A stretch of 12,623 nt of DNA from Bifidobacteriaceae bacterium (lineage in GTDB: Bacteria > Actinomycetota > Actinomycetes > Actinomycetales > WQXJ01). Under the pieces are notes generated by a model. That model was given only the letters and a program-made list of their open reading frames with translations. It was not told the DNA's origin and made no database searches. Below, one piece after another: positions 1 to 8,103 of this stretch. The number at the start of each line of letters is the position of its first letter. Within the stretch, counting starts at the first letter, position 1. The position numbers were made by a program, and so were the translations under genes. Where the stretch lies: assembly GCA_031265345.1 (NCBI GenBank), contig JAISCU010000230.1, positions 1 to 12,623 on the forward strand, written 5' to 3'.

Positions 1-1047
1 TTCGACAGCCCTCCGCCCGGCATGTACCCGAACCCGGCGCTCGCCACGTTCGACGTGGACCTCAAGATGGCGGGAGGCACCAGCGACGCGGAAATCATCC
101 ATTCACACACCTGGTATGCCAACCTCGCGGGACACCTGGGCTCACTGCTGAACCACGCGCCCCACGTCCTCTCGGCCCATTCCCTGGAGCCGCTGCGACC
201 GTGGAAGGCCGAGCAACTGGGTGGCGGGTACGCGCTGTCATCATGGGCCGAACGGACCGCCTACGAGGGCGCGGCGGGGGTGATCGCCGTCAGTGCCGGG
301 ATGCGCCGCGACATACTGAAGGCCTACCCGTTCGTGGACCCGGCCAAGGTGGAGGTCGTGCACAACGGCATCGACCTGGAGAAGTGGCGCCCGCGCAAAG
401 ACCCGGAGGCGACCGCCATAGTGAGGCGGCACGGGATCGACCCGGAAGCGCCCACGGTCGCGTTCGTGGGGAGGATCACCCGCCAGAAGGGCCTGCCGTA
501 TTTCCTGCGCGCCGTGCGTGGGCTCGGCAAGGGCGTGCAGATCGTGCTAGCGGCGGGCGCGCCGGACACCCCGGAGATCGCCCAGGAGGTCCGGGGCCTG
601 GTCGAACAACTGGGCCGTGAGCGCGAAGGCGTGGTCTGGATCGAGGAGATGCTGCCCCAGGAGGAACTCGACGCGATCCTCTCGCACGCCTCGCTGTTCG
701 CCTGCCCGTCGATCTACGAGCCGCTCGGGATAGTCAACCTGGAGGCGATGGCCTGTGGAATCCCGGTGGTGGCGACGGCCACGGGAGGCATCCCGGAGGT
801 CGTTGAGGACGGCGTGACCGGCTGGTTGGTCCCGATCGAGCAGGTCGAGGACGGCACCGGCACCCCGCTCGACCCGGATCGGTTCATCGCGGACATGGCG
901 GCCACGCTGAACGAGGCCCTGTCAGACCCGGCCAGACTGAAAGCCTTCGGAGCCGCCTCGCGCCGCCGCGCCGAGGAGCATTTCTCGTGGCGCGCCATCG
1001 GCGCCCGCACGGTCGAGGTCTACCGGAAGGTGCTGGAGCGCTCATGA
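1..1047 (+). CDS. glgA: Glycogen synthase, GT4 family (GlgA/GlgM-like), 5' end missing
   Basis: The reading frame is open from base 1, so the gene starts upstream of the window; 348 residues are visible, and about 50 N-terminal residues are probably missing relative to typical ~400-residue relatives. Family motifs are clear: HSHTWYANLAG and SLEPLRPWKAEQLGGGY in the acceptor-side lobe, HNGID at the interdomain linker, FVGRITRQKG opening the C-terminal GT-B lobe, and the EX7E motif EPLGIVNLE (glutamates at 718-720 and 742-744) followed by a GIPVVAT loop. This is the retaining GT4 enzyme of actinobacteria that uses ADP-glucose (or UDP-glucose) to extend alpha-1,4-glucan. In mycobacteria the orthologue (GlgM) instead makes maltose-1-phosphate from ADP-glucose and glucose-1-phosphate, and sequence reading cannot separate these two activities. 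The protein is cytosolic. Its TGA overlaps the start of the next gene by 4 bp, implying translational coupling. Confidence 0.9.
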   Translation, partial: FDSPPPGMYPNPALATFDVDLKMAGGTSDAEIIHSHTWYANLAGHLGSLLNHAPHVLSAHSLEPLRPWKAEQLGGGYALSSWAERTAYEGAAGVIAVSAGMRRDILKAYPFVDPAKVEVVHNGIDLEKWRPRKDPEATAIVRRHGIDPEAPTVAFVGRITRQKGLPYFLRAVRGLGKGVQIVLAAGAPDTPEIAQEVRGLVEQLGREREGVVWIEEMLPQEELDAILSHASLFACPSIYEPLGIVNLEAMACGIPVVATATGGIPEVVEDGVTGWLVPIEQVEDGTGTPLDPDRFIADMAATLNEALSDPARLKAFGAASRRRAEEHFSWRAIGARTVEVYRKVLERS

Positions 1048-1829
1048 ACGAGGTCCTGCGGCTCGAGGACGTGCGTCTGACACGCGGGCCCAAGACAATC
1101 CTGGACGGGATCGACTGGTCCGTCCGCGAGGGCCAGCACTGGGTCATGCTGGGGCCGAACGGCGCCGGCAAGACCACCGTCCTGCAGATCGCCGCCACCC
1201 GCCTGTTCCCGACCAGCGGCCGGGCCCGGGTCCTGGGCCAGCGGCTGGGCCGCGTGGACGTGTTCGAGTTGCGCGGCCGGGTCGGGTTCGCGTCCGCCGC
1301 CCTGGCAGGGCGCATACCGCCAGGGGAGAAGGTGTCCGATGCCGTGGTCACAGGCGCGTACGGCATCACCGGTCGGTGGCGGGAGGCTTACGAGGCCGGC
1401 GACGAACGGCGGGCGAGCGACCTGATGGCCGCGTTCGACGTGCTCGACCTGGCGGAGCGCACTTTCGGAACCCTGTCGGAGGGTGAACGCAAGCGGGTCC
1501 AGATCGCCCGCGCCCTGATGGCGGACCCGGAAGTGTTGCTGTTGGACGAGCCTTCGGCGGGCTTGGACCTGGGTGGGCGCGAACAACTGGTGGCGGCCCT
1601 GGCGGAGCTGGCGAGCGATCCCCGTTCGCCGGTGATGATCCTGGTCACCCACCATCTGGAGGAGATCCCGCCCGGTTTCACCCACGCCGCGTTGATGGCG
1701 AAGGGGCGGATCACCGCGGCGGGGGAGATGGCGGCGACCCTGACGGATGAGAATCTGACGGAGGCATTCGACATGCCGTTGCGAGTTACTACCGCAGGTC
1801 GGCGCTGGGGAGCGGTGGCGAACCGCTAA
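1044..1829 (+). CDS. Stand-alone ABC transporter ATP-binding protein (YlmA/ModF-like)
   Basis: This is a 261-residue single nucleotide-binding domain with no membrane part. It carries a complete ATPase set: Walker A GPNGAGKTT, signature LSEGERKRVQIARAL, Walker B VLLLDEPSAGLDL and H-loop VTHHLEEIPPGFTHAA. The EEIPPGFTHA stretch after the H-loop is characteristic of the YlmA/ModF-like group, often auto-annotated as iron-complex or molybdate transport ATPase although the substrate is unknown. No permease or binding-protein gene lies next to it, so it may energise a remote permease or have a non-transport role. The ATG at 1044 lies inside the glgA stop (ATGA overlap), which decides the start; the frame is open 57 bp further upstream, but that part lies within glgA. 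The ATPase role is certain; the substrate is not assignable. Confidence 0.88.
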   Translation: MNEVLRLEDVRLTRGPKTILDGIDWSVREGQHWVMLGPNGAGKTTVLQIAATRLFPTSGRARVLGQRLGRVDVFELRGRVGFASAALAGRIPPGEKVSDAVVTGAYGITGRWREAYEAGDERRASDLMAAFDVLDLAERTFGTLSEGERKRVQIARALMADPEVLLLDEPSAGLDLGGREQLVAALAELASDPRSPVMILVTHHLEEIPPGFTHAALMAKGRITAAGEMAATLTDENLTEAFDMPLRVTTAGRRWGAVANR

Positions 1830-1852
1830 CCTAGTGGGGAGCGCGAGCCCGA

Positions 1853-1870
1853 GGCGCCCGGCTGGGCGCC
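1853..1870 (+). terminator. GC-only hairpin between the ABC ATPase and nfeD
   Basis: A perfect 7-bp stem (GGCGCCC at 1853-1859 pairing with GGGCGCC at 1864-1870) closes a 4-base loop. It lies 23 bp after the ATPase stop and 35 bp before the nfeD start. No T-tract follows, so it is not a classical intrinsic terminator; it could be a weak terminator, an attenuator or an mRNA stability element separating the glgA pair from the nfeD-SPFH-ABC genes. Confidence 0.3.
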
Positions 1871-1905
1871 GCGCAGGTCCAACATCTGAGGGGAAGGGTT
1901 GATCG

Positions 1906-2355
1906 GTGGAGGAATGGCTGTGGCTCTGGTGGCTGATCGGAGCCCTCGCGTTGGGCGTGGTCGAAATGATGACCGTGGACTTCACGTTCCTGATGCTCTC
2001 GGTCGGGGCGCTGGCCGCCACGGCAGCCGCCGCGTTGCACGCTCCGTGGTGGGTGACCATCATCATCTTCGCCATCGTTTCGGTCGTGATGCTGGCGACG
2101 GTGCGGCCCTTGCTGCTCCGTTTCCTGAAAGTGAAAGCCGACACGCGACCGGTCAGCGGGGCAGCCGCCCTGGTCGGGAAACCGGCCGAGGCGGTCACCG
2201 CGATCGACGAGCACGGCGGAAGGGCTAAGATCGGCGGCGACGTCTGGACGGCCCGGATCGACGGTGAGGGAGTGGTGCCGCCCGGCACCGAACTGATTGT
2301 GACTGCCATCGATGGCGCGACCTCCGTGGTCGCGCCGGTCAACCAGGAGGGCTGA
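1906..2355 (+). CDS. NfeD-family membrane protein (short form)
   Basis: This 149-residue protein starts at GTG 1906, 7 bases after a purine-rich ribosome site (GAGGGGAAGGG, 1888-1898). The first ~75 residues hold closely spaced hydrophobic segments (about 6-24, 26-45 and 48-70). The remaining ~75 residues form a soluble part with GxxALVGKPAEAV, alternating hydrophobics and a GTELIVTAIDG strand, matching the OB-fold C-terminal domain of NfeD proteins. Its length and its position directly upstream of an SPFH gene match the YbbJ/QmcA (YbbK) arrangement of E. coli. The long NfeD form with a serine protease domain is not present. NfeD proteins are thought to assist SPFH proteins in the cytoplasmic membrane, possibly in microdomain organisation or membrane protein quality control; the molecular activity is not established. 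The stop lies 3 bp before the next start. Confidence 0.88.
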   Translation: MEEWLWLWWLIGALALGVVEMMTVDFTFLMLSVGALAATAAAALHAPWWVTIIIFAIVSVVMLATVRPLLLRFLKVKADTRPVSGAAALVGKPAEAVTAIDEHGGRAKIGGDVWTARIDGEGVVPPGTELIVTAIDGATSVVAPVNQEG

Positions 2356-2358
2356 ATC

Positions 2359-3588
2359 ATGGGTAACGACTTTGATGCGAAGACAATTGTGCTGATCGTG
2401 TTCGCGGTCGCGGTAGTCATCTTCGCCCTGGTGGTGCTGAAGAAGTCGATCAGGATCGTGCCGCAGGCCCAGGCCTGGCTGGTCGAACGGCTGGGCCGGT
2501 ACCAGCGCACCATCGAGGCGGGCCTGCGTTTGCTGGTCCCGTTCGTGGACCGGGTGCGCGCCACAGTCGACCTGCGCGAACAGGTGGTCTCATTCCCTCC
2601 GCAGCCGGTGATCACCTCCGACAACCTGGTCGTGTCCATCGACACGGTGATCTATTTCCAGGTCACCAACCCGGTGGCGGCGGTCTATGAGATCGCCAAC
2701 TACATCACCGGCATCGAGCAATTGACGGTCACCACGTTGCGTAACGTGATCGGCTCGATGGACCTGGAGCAGACGCTGACCAGCCGCGACCAGATCAACG
2801 GCCAATTGCGCGGCGTCCTCGACGAGGCGACCGGACGCTGGGGCATCCGCGTCAACCGGGTCGAGTTGAAGGCGATCGACCCGCCCTCGTCGGTCCAGGA
2901 CTCGATGGAGAAGCAGATGCGCGCCGAGCGGGACCGCCGCGCCGCCATCCTCACCGCCGAAGGCATCAAGCAGTCGCAGATCCTCAAGGCCGAAGGCGAG
3001 AAGCAGGCCGCCATCCTGACGGCGGAGGGCCAGGCCCAGGCCTCGATCCTGAAAGCCCAAGGCGATTCCCGCGCGATCCTGCAGGTCTTCGAAGCCATCC
3101 ACGAGGGCGACGCCGACCCGAAGCTGCTCGCCTACCAGTACCTGCAGATGCTGCCGCAGTTGGCCCAGGGCGCCAGTTCCAAGCTCTGGATCATCCCGGC
3201 CGAGTTCACCGAGGCACTGTCCGGCATGGGCAAGGCTTTCGCGCCCGCCGAGGACGGCAAGGGCCCGCGTCAGCCCAGCGCCGCCAGTCGAGCTTTGGCG
3301 TCGATGGCTTTCCGCGACATCTCGTTGGAGGACCCGGCTGAGGCTTTGCGCCGGGCTCAGGGGGCCGCCGATGCCGCCACCTCGGACGCGAGTCAGGCCG
3401 GCACCGGTTCGGGGGTGCCTTTCGACCCCGCGCACGAGGCCGGGTTCGCGCCGAGTGTTCCGCCCAGCGCCGATGTGCCGCCGATCCCGCCGCGCCCGGC
3501 GCCCGGCGAAGGCCCGACCTCCGGAGGCCCCTACGGGCCGATGAACCAAGGGCCGTACGAAGGCCCGTTCCAGCCCCGCGAGATATAG
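2359..3588 (+). CDS. SPFH/band 7 (stomatin-prohibitin-like) membrane protein
   Basis: The 409-residue product starts at ATG 2359, 8 bases after an AGGAGG ribosome site that lies inside the end of nfeD. One N-terminal membrane anchor (about residues 10-28) precedes the SPFH domain (about 35-190), which contains IVPQAQAWLVERLGRY, GLRLLVPFVDRV, VDLREQVVSFPPQPVITSDN and LRNVIGSMDLEQTLTSRDQIN. A coiled-coil section (about 180-240) is built of ILxAEG repeats. A conserved YLQMLPQLAQG block follows near 258, and the last ~80 residues are a Pro/Gly-rich, probably disordered tail ending in repeated GPY/GP units. Such proteins oligomerise on the inner face of the cytoplasmic membrane. Pairing with NfeD immediately upstream supports the QmcA-type class. 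The long proline-rich tail is absent from compact homologues of ~300 residues. Confidence 0.92.
   Translation: MGNDFDAKTIVLIVFAVAVVIFALVVLKKSIRIVPQAQAWLVERLGRYQRTIEAGLRLLVPFVDRVRATVDLREQVVSFPPQPVITSDNLVVSIDTVIYFQVTNPVAAVYEIANYITGIEQLTVTTLRNVIGSMDLEQTLTSRDQINGQLRGVLDEATGRWGIRVNRVELKAIDPPSSVQDSMEKQMRAERDRRAAILTAEGIKQSQILKAEGEKQAAILTAEGQAQASILKAQGDSRAILQVFEAIHEGDADPKLLAYQYLQMLPQLAQGASSKLWIIPAEFTEALSGMGKAFAPAEDGKGPRQPSAASRALASMAFRDISLEDPAEALRRAQGAADAATSDASQAGTGSGVPFDPAHEAGFAPSVPPSADVPPIPPRPAPGEGPTSGGPYGPMNQGPYEGPFQPREI
2941..3066 (+). repeat. Internal ILxAEG coding repeats in the SPFH protein
   Basis: Residues 195-236 contain four near-copies of an 11-12-residue unit (AAILTAEGIKQ, QILKAEGEKQ, AAILTAEGQAQ, SILKAQG), also visible as related DNA blocks. 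This Ala/Glu/Lys/Gln-rich helical repeat is typical of the SPFH-family coiled coil that drives oligomerisation, so it is part of the gene rather than a mobile or regulatory repeat. Confidence 0.75.
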
Positions 3589-3592
3589 ACCG

Positions 3593-5326
3593 TTGCTGCT
3601 AAAACTACTTCGCCACTACCTGAAACCGTACGCCACCACCATCGCGGTGATCCTGGTCCTGCAGGGCATCCAGGCGGTCGCGAACCTCTTTCTGCCCTCT
3701 CTCAACGCCGACATCATTGACAACGGCGTCTCCAAGGGGGACACCGACTACATCGTCGCCACCGGCGGCTGGATGCTGGGAGTGTCGCTCGGCCAGGTCG
3801 TGGCCGTGGTGATCGCCGTGTATCTGGGGTCGCGCACAGCCATGCGACTGGGGCGGGACCTGCGCCAGGCGCTGTTCGACAAGGTGATGGACTTCTCGGC
3901 CCGCGAACTGGCCCGGTTCGGCGCGCCCTCTCTCATCACCCGCACCACCAACGATGTCCAACAGGTCCAGATGCTGGTGCTGATGACGCTGGTTATCCTG
4001 ATCTCGGCGCCGCTGATGATGATTGGCGGCGGAACCATGGCGCTGCGTCACGACGCCGTCCTGTCATCCCTGATCCTGGTCATCCTGCCGGTGTTGATCA
4101 TCTTCCTGGCCTTCATCCTGAAACGCATGAATCCGCTGTTCCGGGCCATGCAGAAGGCCATCGACTCGGTCAACCAGGTGCTTCGCGAGCAGATCGACGG
4201 CAACCGAGTCATCCGGGCGTTCGTCCGCCAGCCCTACGAGGAGGAGCGATTCGACGGCGTCAACCGGCACTTGACGGGGTTGCAGATGTCGGTCGGCTAC
4301 ACCTTCGCGCTGATGTTCCCGTTCATCATGCTGCTGACCAACATCACCTCTGTGGCGGTGATCTGGTTCGGCGGCCACCGGGTCGAATCGGGCGCCATGG
4401 AGGTGGGCGGGCTGACCGCGTTCATCACCTACCTGATGCTGATCCTGATGAGCGTGATGATGGCGGCGATGATGTTCTTCTTCGTGCCCCGCGCCCAGGC
4501 CTGCGCCGAACGCATACAAGAAGTGCTGGAGGCCAAGATCACGGTCGCGCCGCCCTCCGATCCGGTGCGCGAGTTCTCCCAGCCCGGACACTTGCGTCTG
4601 GACGGCGCGTCGTTCCGTTACCAGGGCGCCGAGGCACCCGTGCTGGCCGATATCTCCTTCGCGGCCGCCCCCGGCCAGGTCACAGCCATCATCGGCTCGA
4701 CCGGCTCGGGCAAGACCAGTCTGGTCAACCTGATCCCGCGCCTGTTCGACGCGACCTCGGGCCGGGTCGAAGTGGGCGGCGTCGACGTGAAGTCTCTCGA
4801 CCTGGACTTGTTGTGGGGGGCCATCGGGTTCGTGCCGCAGCAGCCCTACCTGTTCTCCGGCACCGTGCGGTCCAACCTCGAGTACGGCCAACCAGACGCC
4901 AGCGAGGAGGAAATGTGGGAGGCGTTGGAGATCGCCCAGGCGGCCGATTTCGTGCGCGAGTCCGCCGACGGGCTGGACATGGAGATAGTGCAGGGCGGCA
5001 CCAACGTCTCCGGCGGCCAGCGCCAGCGTTTGTCGATCGCGCGGGCGGTCATCCGCCGTCCGAGCCTCTACGTGTTCGATGACGCCTTCTCGGCTCTCGA
5101 CTTCGCCACCGACGCCCGGTTGCGGGCGGCGTTGAGGCCCATCACTCGCGAGTCGACGGTGGTCCTGGTCGCGCAACGGGTCGGCACCATCATGGACGCC
5201 GACCAAATCCTGGTGCTGGACGCGGGCCGGGTGGTCGGGATCGGCCGGCACCGCGACCTGCTGGCCGATTGCCCGACCTACCGGGAGATAGTGGAGTCGC
5301 AGATGAGCCTGGAGGAAGCGGCATGA
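3593..5326 (+). CDS. ABC exporter half-transporter, degenerate-site subunit (membrane domain + ATPase)
   Basis: A 577-residue type IV ABC half-transporter with membrane helices up to about residue 305 and the ATPase domain from about 330. The ATPase has Walker A GSTGSGKTS (K374), Q-loop VPQQPYLFSGTVRSN and a canonical signature NVSGGQRQRLSIARA. Walker B ends FDDAFS, so the usual catalytic glutamate is Asp497, and the switch histidine is replaced by Gln528 (VAQRVGT). This is the pattern of the degenerate partner of heterodimeric exporters such as TM287 of TM287/288. It should pair with the next gene product. The start is TTG 3593, four bases after the SPFH stop and without a strong ribosome site, suggesting coupling; it gives the expected MLLKLLRHYLKPY N-terminus. 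The exported substrate (drug, lipid or peptide) cannot be told. Confidence 0.9.
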   Translation: MLLKLLRHYLKPYATTIAVILVLQGIQAVANLFLPSLNADIIDNGVSKGDTDYIVATGGWMLGVSLGQVVAVVIAVYLGSRTAMRLGRDLRQALFDKVMDFSARELARFGAPSLITRTTNDVQQVQMLVLMTLVILISAPLMMIGGGTMALRHDAVLSSLILVILPVLIIFLAFILKRMNPLFRAMQKAIDSVNQVLREQIDGNRVIRAFVRQPYEEERFDGVNRHLTGLQMSVGYTFALMFPFIMLLTNITSVAVIWFGGHRVESGAMEVGGLTAFITYLMLILMSVMMAAMMFFFVPRAQACAERIQEVLEAKITVAPPSDPVREFSQPGHLRLDGASFRYQGAEAPVLADISFAAAPGQVTAIIGSTGSGKTSLVNLIPRLFDATSGRVEVGGVDVKSLDLDLLWGAIGFVPQQPYLFSGTVRSNLEYGQPDASEEEMWEALEIAQAADFVRESADGLDMEIVQGGTNVSGGQRQRLSIARAVIRRPSLYVFDDAFSALDFATDARLRAALRPITRESTVVLVAQRVGTIMDADQILVLDAGRVVGIGRHRDLLADCPTYREIVESQMSLEEAA

Positions 5327-7584
5327 GCGGCGCGGACAAGAGGGACCGGGCTGAGCGCAACATGGAGTCGCGTGGCACGGACCGGCGTCATGAGGCGCGC
5401 CCGATCAAAGGCGGCGGACCCGGGTCGAAAGGCGCCCAGATAGGCGCGAGGCGGCCGGCGGCATCGTCCAACTCCGACGCGGTCTCTGGAGACCCGGCGC
5501 CTGCGGACAGAGCGTCAGGGGACACGGCGTCCGGGGACGCGGCGCAGAAAGGCACTAGTTCGTTGGCGGCCTCGGGAGGGTCGGGACGCAGACGCGGGAT
5601 AGGCATGGGGCCGGGCGGCGGGGCCATGCCAGGCGCGAAAGCCCTGAACTTCAAGGAATCGGGGCTGCGGTTCCTGGGGATGCTGCGCCCGGAGCGCGTG
5701 AAGATCGCCTTCACCCTCGCGTTGACGGTCGTGTCGGTGGCGCTCGGCGTGGTGGGGCCGAAGATCCTGGGCCAGGCCACGAACCGGGTTTTCGAGGGCT
5801 TCATCGGCAAGCTCGTCGGCGCGCAGTTGGTGGATGCGGGCGTGCTGAAGCCCGGGCAGACCATGCCCAAGGCGGAGGTCCTGAAGCTCCTGGAGCAGTT
5901 CCAGAGCCAACCTGGCGCGGACCCTTCGGCCATGAACGACCGCCTGATGGACATGCTCGACGCGATGGACTTCACCGCCGGGGTCGGCGTGGACTTCACC
6001 GCTGTCGGAATGATCCTGCTGGGTGTGCTCGCGGTCTACGTGGGCTCGGCGTTGCTCGGGTACGCGCAGGGCATCCTCACCGCCCGGATCATCCAGAACT
6101 CGATGTACCGGCTGCGCCGCGACGTCGAGGCGAAACTGGGCCGTCTGCCCCTGAAGTATTTCGACAACCAGCCGAAGGGCGAGGTCTTGTCGCGGGTCAC
6201 CAATGACATCGACAATGTGGGCCAGACGCTGCAGCAGACCATGACGCAGTTGCTGTTCGCGGTCTTCAACCTGCTCGGCATCCTGGTCATGATGCTCACC
6301 ATCTCGCTTTGGCTGACTCTGATAGCCCTGGTGTCGATCCCGGTGGCGGCCGTGGTGACGGCGGTGATCGCGAAGCGGGCGCAGCCGCAGTTCGTCAAAC
6401 AATGGTCCTCGACCGGGGAATTGAACACCCACATCGAGGAGATGTACACCGGGCACGCGGTCGTCAAGCTGTTCGGCCACCGCGCCGCCGCCGAGCAGGA
6501 GTTGCGGGAACGCAACCATGAGCTGTACGAGGCCTCGTTCAAAGCCCAGTCGATCTCCATGTCGATCCAACCGGTGATGGGGTTCGTCTCGAACCTGGCC
6601 TACGTCCTGATCGCGGTGATCGGCGGGCTGCGGGCGGCCTCCGGCTCGATGTCGCTCGGGGACGTGCAGGCCTTTGTGCAGTACTCGCGGCAGTTCGGGC
6701 AGCCGGTGGCCCAAATCGCGTCGATGATGAACCTGCTCCAGTCCGGCGTGGCGTCGGTGGAGCGGGTCTTCGAATTGCTTGACGCCGAGGAGTTGGAGCC
6801 CGATCCCTCCTCGCCAGCCCGCCTGGACGATTTCTCCGGCCGGGTCGATTTCTCCGGCGTGAAGTTCTCCTACGATCCCGCCAAACCCTTGATCGAGGAC
6901 CTGCGGCTGTGGGCCAAACCGGGCCAGACGGTGGCGATAGTCGGCCCGACCGGCGCCGGGAAGACCACGCTGGTGAACCTGTTGGAGCGGTTCTATGAGA
7001 TCGAGGGCGGCTCGATCACCCTGGACGGGGTCGATATCCGCGACCTGACCAGAGAGTACCTGCGTTCGAAGATGGGGATGGTGCTGCAGGACACATGGCT
7101 GTTCTCCGGCACCATCTACGACAACATCCGTTATGGTCGGCTGGACGCCACGGAGGATGATGTGATGGCGGCGGCCAGAGCCACCTATGTGGACCGGTTC
7201 GTGCACTCCCTGCCGGACGGCTATGAGACCGTCGTGGAGGAGGACGCCTCCAACATCTCGGCGGGCGAGCGGCAGCTGTTGACCATCGCGCGGGCGTTCC
7301 TGGCCGACCCGGCCATCCTGATCCTGGACGAGGCCACGTCCTCGGTGGACACCCGCACCGAGGTGCTGGTCCAGCAGGCCATGAACAAGCTGCGGCGGGG
7401 GAGGACCTCGTTCGTGATCGCGCACCGGCTGTCCACTATCCGCGACGCCGACGTGATCGTGGTGATGGAGCACGGCTCGGTGGTGGAGAAGGGCGACCAC
7501 GAGGAACTCCTGGCCGCGAAGGGCGCCTACTGGCGGCTCTACCAGTCCCAGTTCGCCGGCGCCGCCACCGACACGGACGCCTGA
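5323..7584 (+). CDS. ABC exporter half-transporter, catalytic-site subunit with N-terminal extension
   Basis: This 753-residue partner overlaps the previous stop by 4 bp (ATGA at 5323), preceded by GGAGGAAG at 5311-5318, which fixes the start. Residues ~1-110 form a low-complexity, Gly/Ser/Asp/Arg-rich cytoplasmic extension ending in a GMGPGGGAMPG stretch. Membrane helices follow, with an unusually large ~60-residue hydrophilic segment between the first two (roughly residues 160-220). The ATPase domain has Walker A GPTGAGKTT (K547), Q-loop VLQDTWLFSGTIYDN, Walker B ILILDEATSSVD (catalytic Glu670) and the switch His701 in IAHRLST. Its signature is non-canonical (NISAGERQ, 644-651). An intact Walker B/H-loop with an altered signature is the reciprocal of the preceding subunit, so the two should assemble into a heterodimeric exporter with one consensus and one degenerate ATP site. 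Confidence 0.92.
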   Translation: MSGADKRDRAERNMESRGTDRRHEARPIKGGGPGSKGAQIGARRPAASSNSDAVSGDPAPADRASGDTASGDAAQKGTSSLAASGGSGRRRGIGMGPGGGAMPGAKALNFKESGLRFLGMLRPERVKIAFTLALTVVSVALGVVGPKILGQATNRVFEGFIGKLVGAQLVDAGVLKPGQTMPKAEVLKLLEQFQSQPGADPSAMNDRLMDMLDAMDFTAGVGVDFTAVGMILLGVLAVYVGSALLGYAQGILTARIIQNSMYRLRRDVEAKLGRLPLKYFDNQPKGEVLSRVTNDIDNVGQTLQQTMTQLLFAVFNLLGILVMMLTISLWLTLIALVSIPVAAVVTAVIAKRAQPQFVKQWSSTGELNTHIEEMYTGHAVVKLFGHRAAAEQELRERNHELYEASFKAQSISMSIQPVMGFVSNLAYVLIAVIGGLRAASGSMSLGDVQAFVQYSRQFGQPVAQIASMMNLLQSGVASVERVFELLDAEELEPDPSSPARLDDFSGRVDFSGVKFSYDPAKPLIEDLRLWAKPGQTVAIVGPTGAGKTTLVNLLERFYEIEGGSITLDGVDIRDLTREYLRSKMGMVLQDTWLFSGTIYDNIRYGRLDATEDDVMAAARATYVDRFVHSLPDGYETVVEEDASNISAGERQLLTIARAFLADPAILILDEATSSVDTRTEVLVQQAMNKLRRGRTSFVIAHRLSTIRDADVIVVMEHGSVVEKGDHEELLAAKGAYWRLYQSQFAGAATDTDA

Positions 7585-7628
7585 TTGGATCGTCCCCTGA
7601 CATTCCGAGCGAGGCGCGGACCTTTAGG

Positions 7629-8093
7629 ATGAGTGCGGACCTGCGCAAGGCCGACAACCGAAGGACGAGGGAGCGGATGGACCGGGAACACCACATCGAC
7701 CGGCTGGAAGCTGATGGTGACGAGAGTGGCCGCGGCGCGTTGAGAGTGGACTCGATGGCAGCCGACCATATGCTCGCGGGAGACCCAAGGCGGCCCAGCG
7801 TGGGCGGCCACCGGCATGGATCGCGCAGGCCCGGCAAAACGGAGTTCCCCGACATCTCCGATGATGCGGCCATAGAAGCGGTGAATGCCGCCAACGCGGC
7901 CGCCCACGAGCGGATCAAGAAGGGCAGGGCCATCCGGACTGGGTACGCCAGCGGAATGGTGATCGAAGTCGTCATCCAGGAAGGACGTATCGAGGCCGCC
8001 TATCCGCTCCGGGGCGACGGGGTTGTCTTCAACGATCCCATCATGCGGCGCCAGGTGCCCCGCCCCCTGCTGGACACCGATCAACGAGAGTAG
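7629..8093 (+). CDS. Small EndoU-type RNase toxin domain protein
   Basis: The 154-residue product resembles the bacterial EndoU nuclease domain (EndoU_bacteria), found at the C-termini of polymorphic and contact-dependent inhibition toxins. Seen in order: DHMLAGD with the first candidate catalytic His47, GGHRHG with the second (His61), GKTEFP (Lys70) typical of the family, helices around 78-95, then a VIEVVIQEGRIEAAYPL strand pair ending in the conserved Tyr125-Pro. Family members cleave RNA, usually at U residues or tRNA anticodon loops, leaving a 2',3'-cyclic phosphate. There is no signal peptide, membrane segment or trafficking domain, only ~46 residues before the domain. ATG 7629 has a poor ribosome site; Met17 (ATG 7677) is preceded by GAGGGAG and may be the true start. 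The gene lies 44 bp after the ABC exporter and 10 bp before a small acidic ORF, probably its antidote. EndoU identity rests on motif reading only. Confidence 0.72.
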   Translation: MSADLRKADNRRTRERMDREHHIDRLEADGDESGRGALRVDSMAADHMLAGDPRRPSVGGHRHGSRRPGKTEFPDISDDAAIEAVNAANAAAHERIKKGRAIRTGYASGMVIEVVIQEGRIEAAYPLRGDGVVFNDPIMRRQVPRPLLDTDQRE

Positions 8094-8103
8094 GCTGAGA
8101 ATC

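Noticed and set aside
1020..2645. Long - strand open frame (541 codons) across the ABC ATPase and NfeD genes
   Set aside because: Its product is low-complexity without domain motifs, while both + strand frames carry complete family motifs; long antisense frames are expected in GC-rich DNA.
5515..7500. Very long - strand open frame (661 codons) opposite the second exporter subunit, and a similar 395-codon one at 4064-5251
   Set aside because: The His/Arg/Gln-rich translations are the typical antisense image of GC-rich genes; the + strand exporters are unmistakable.
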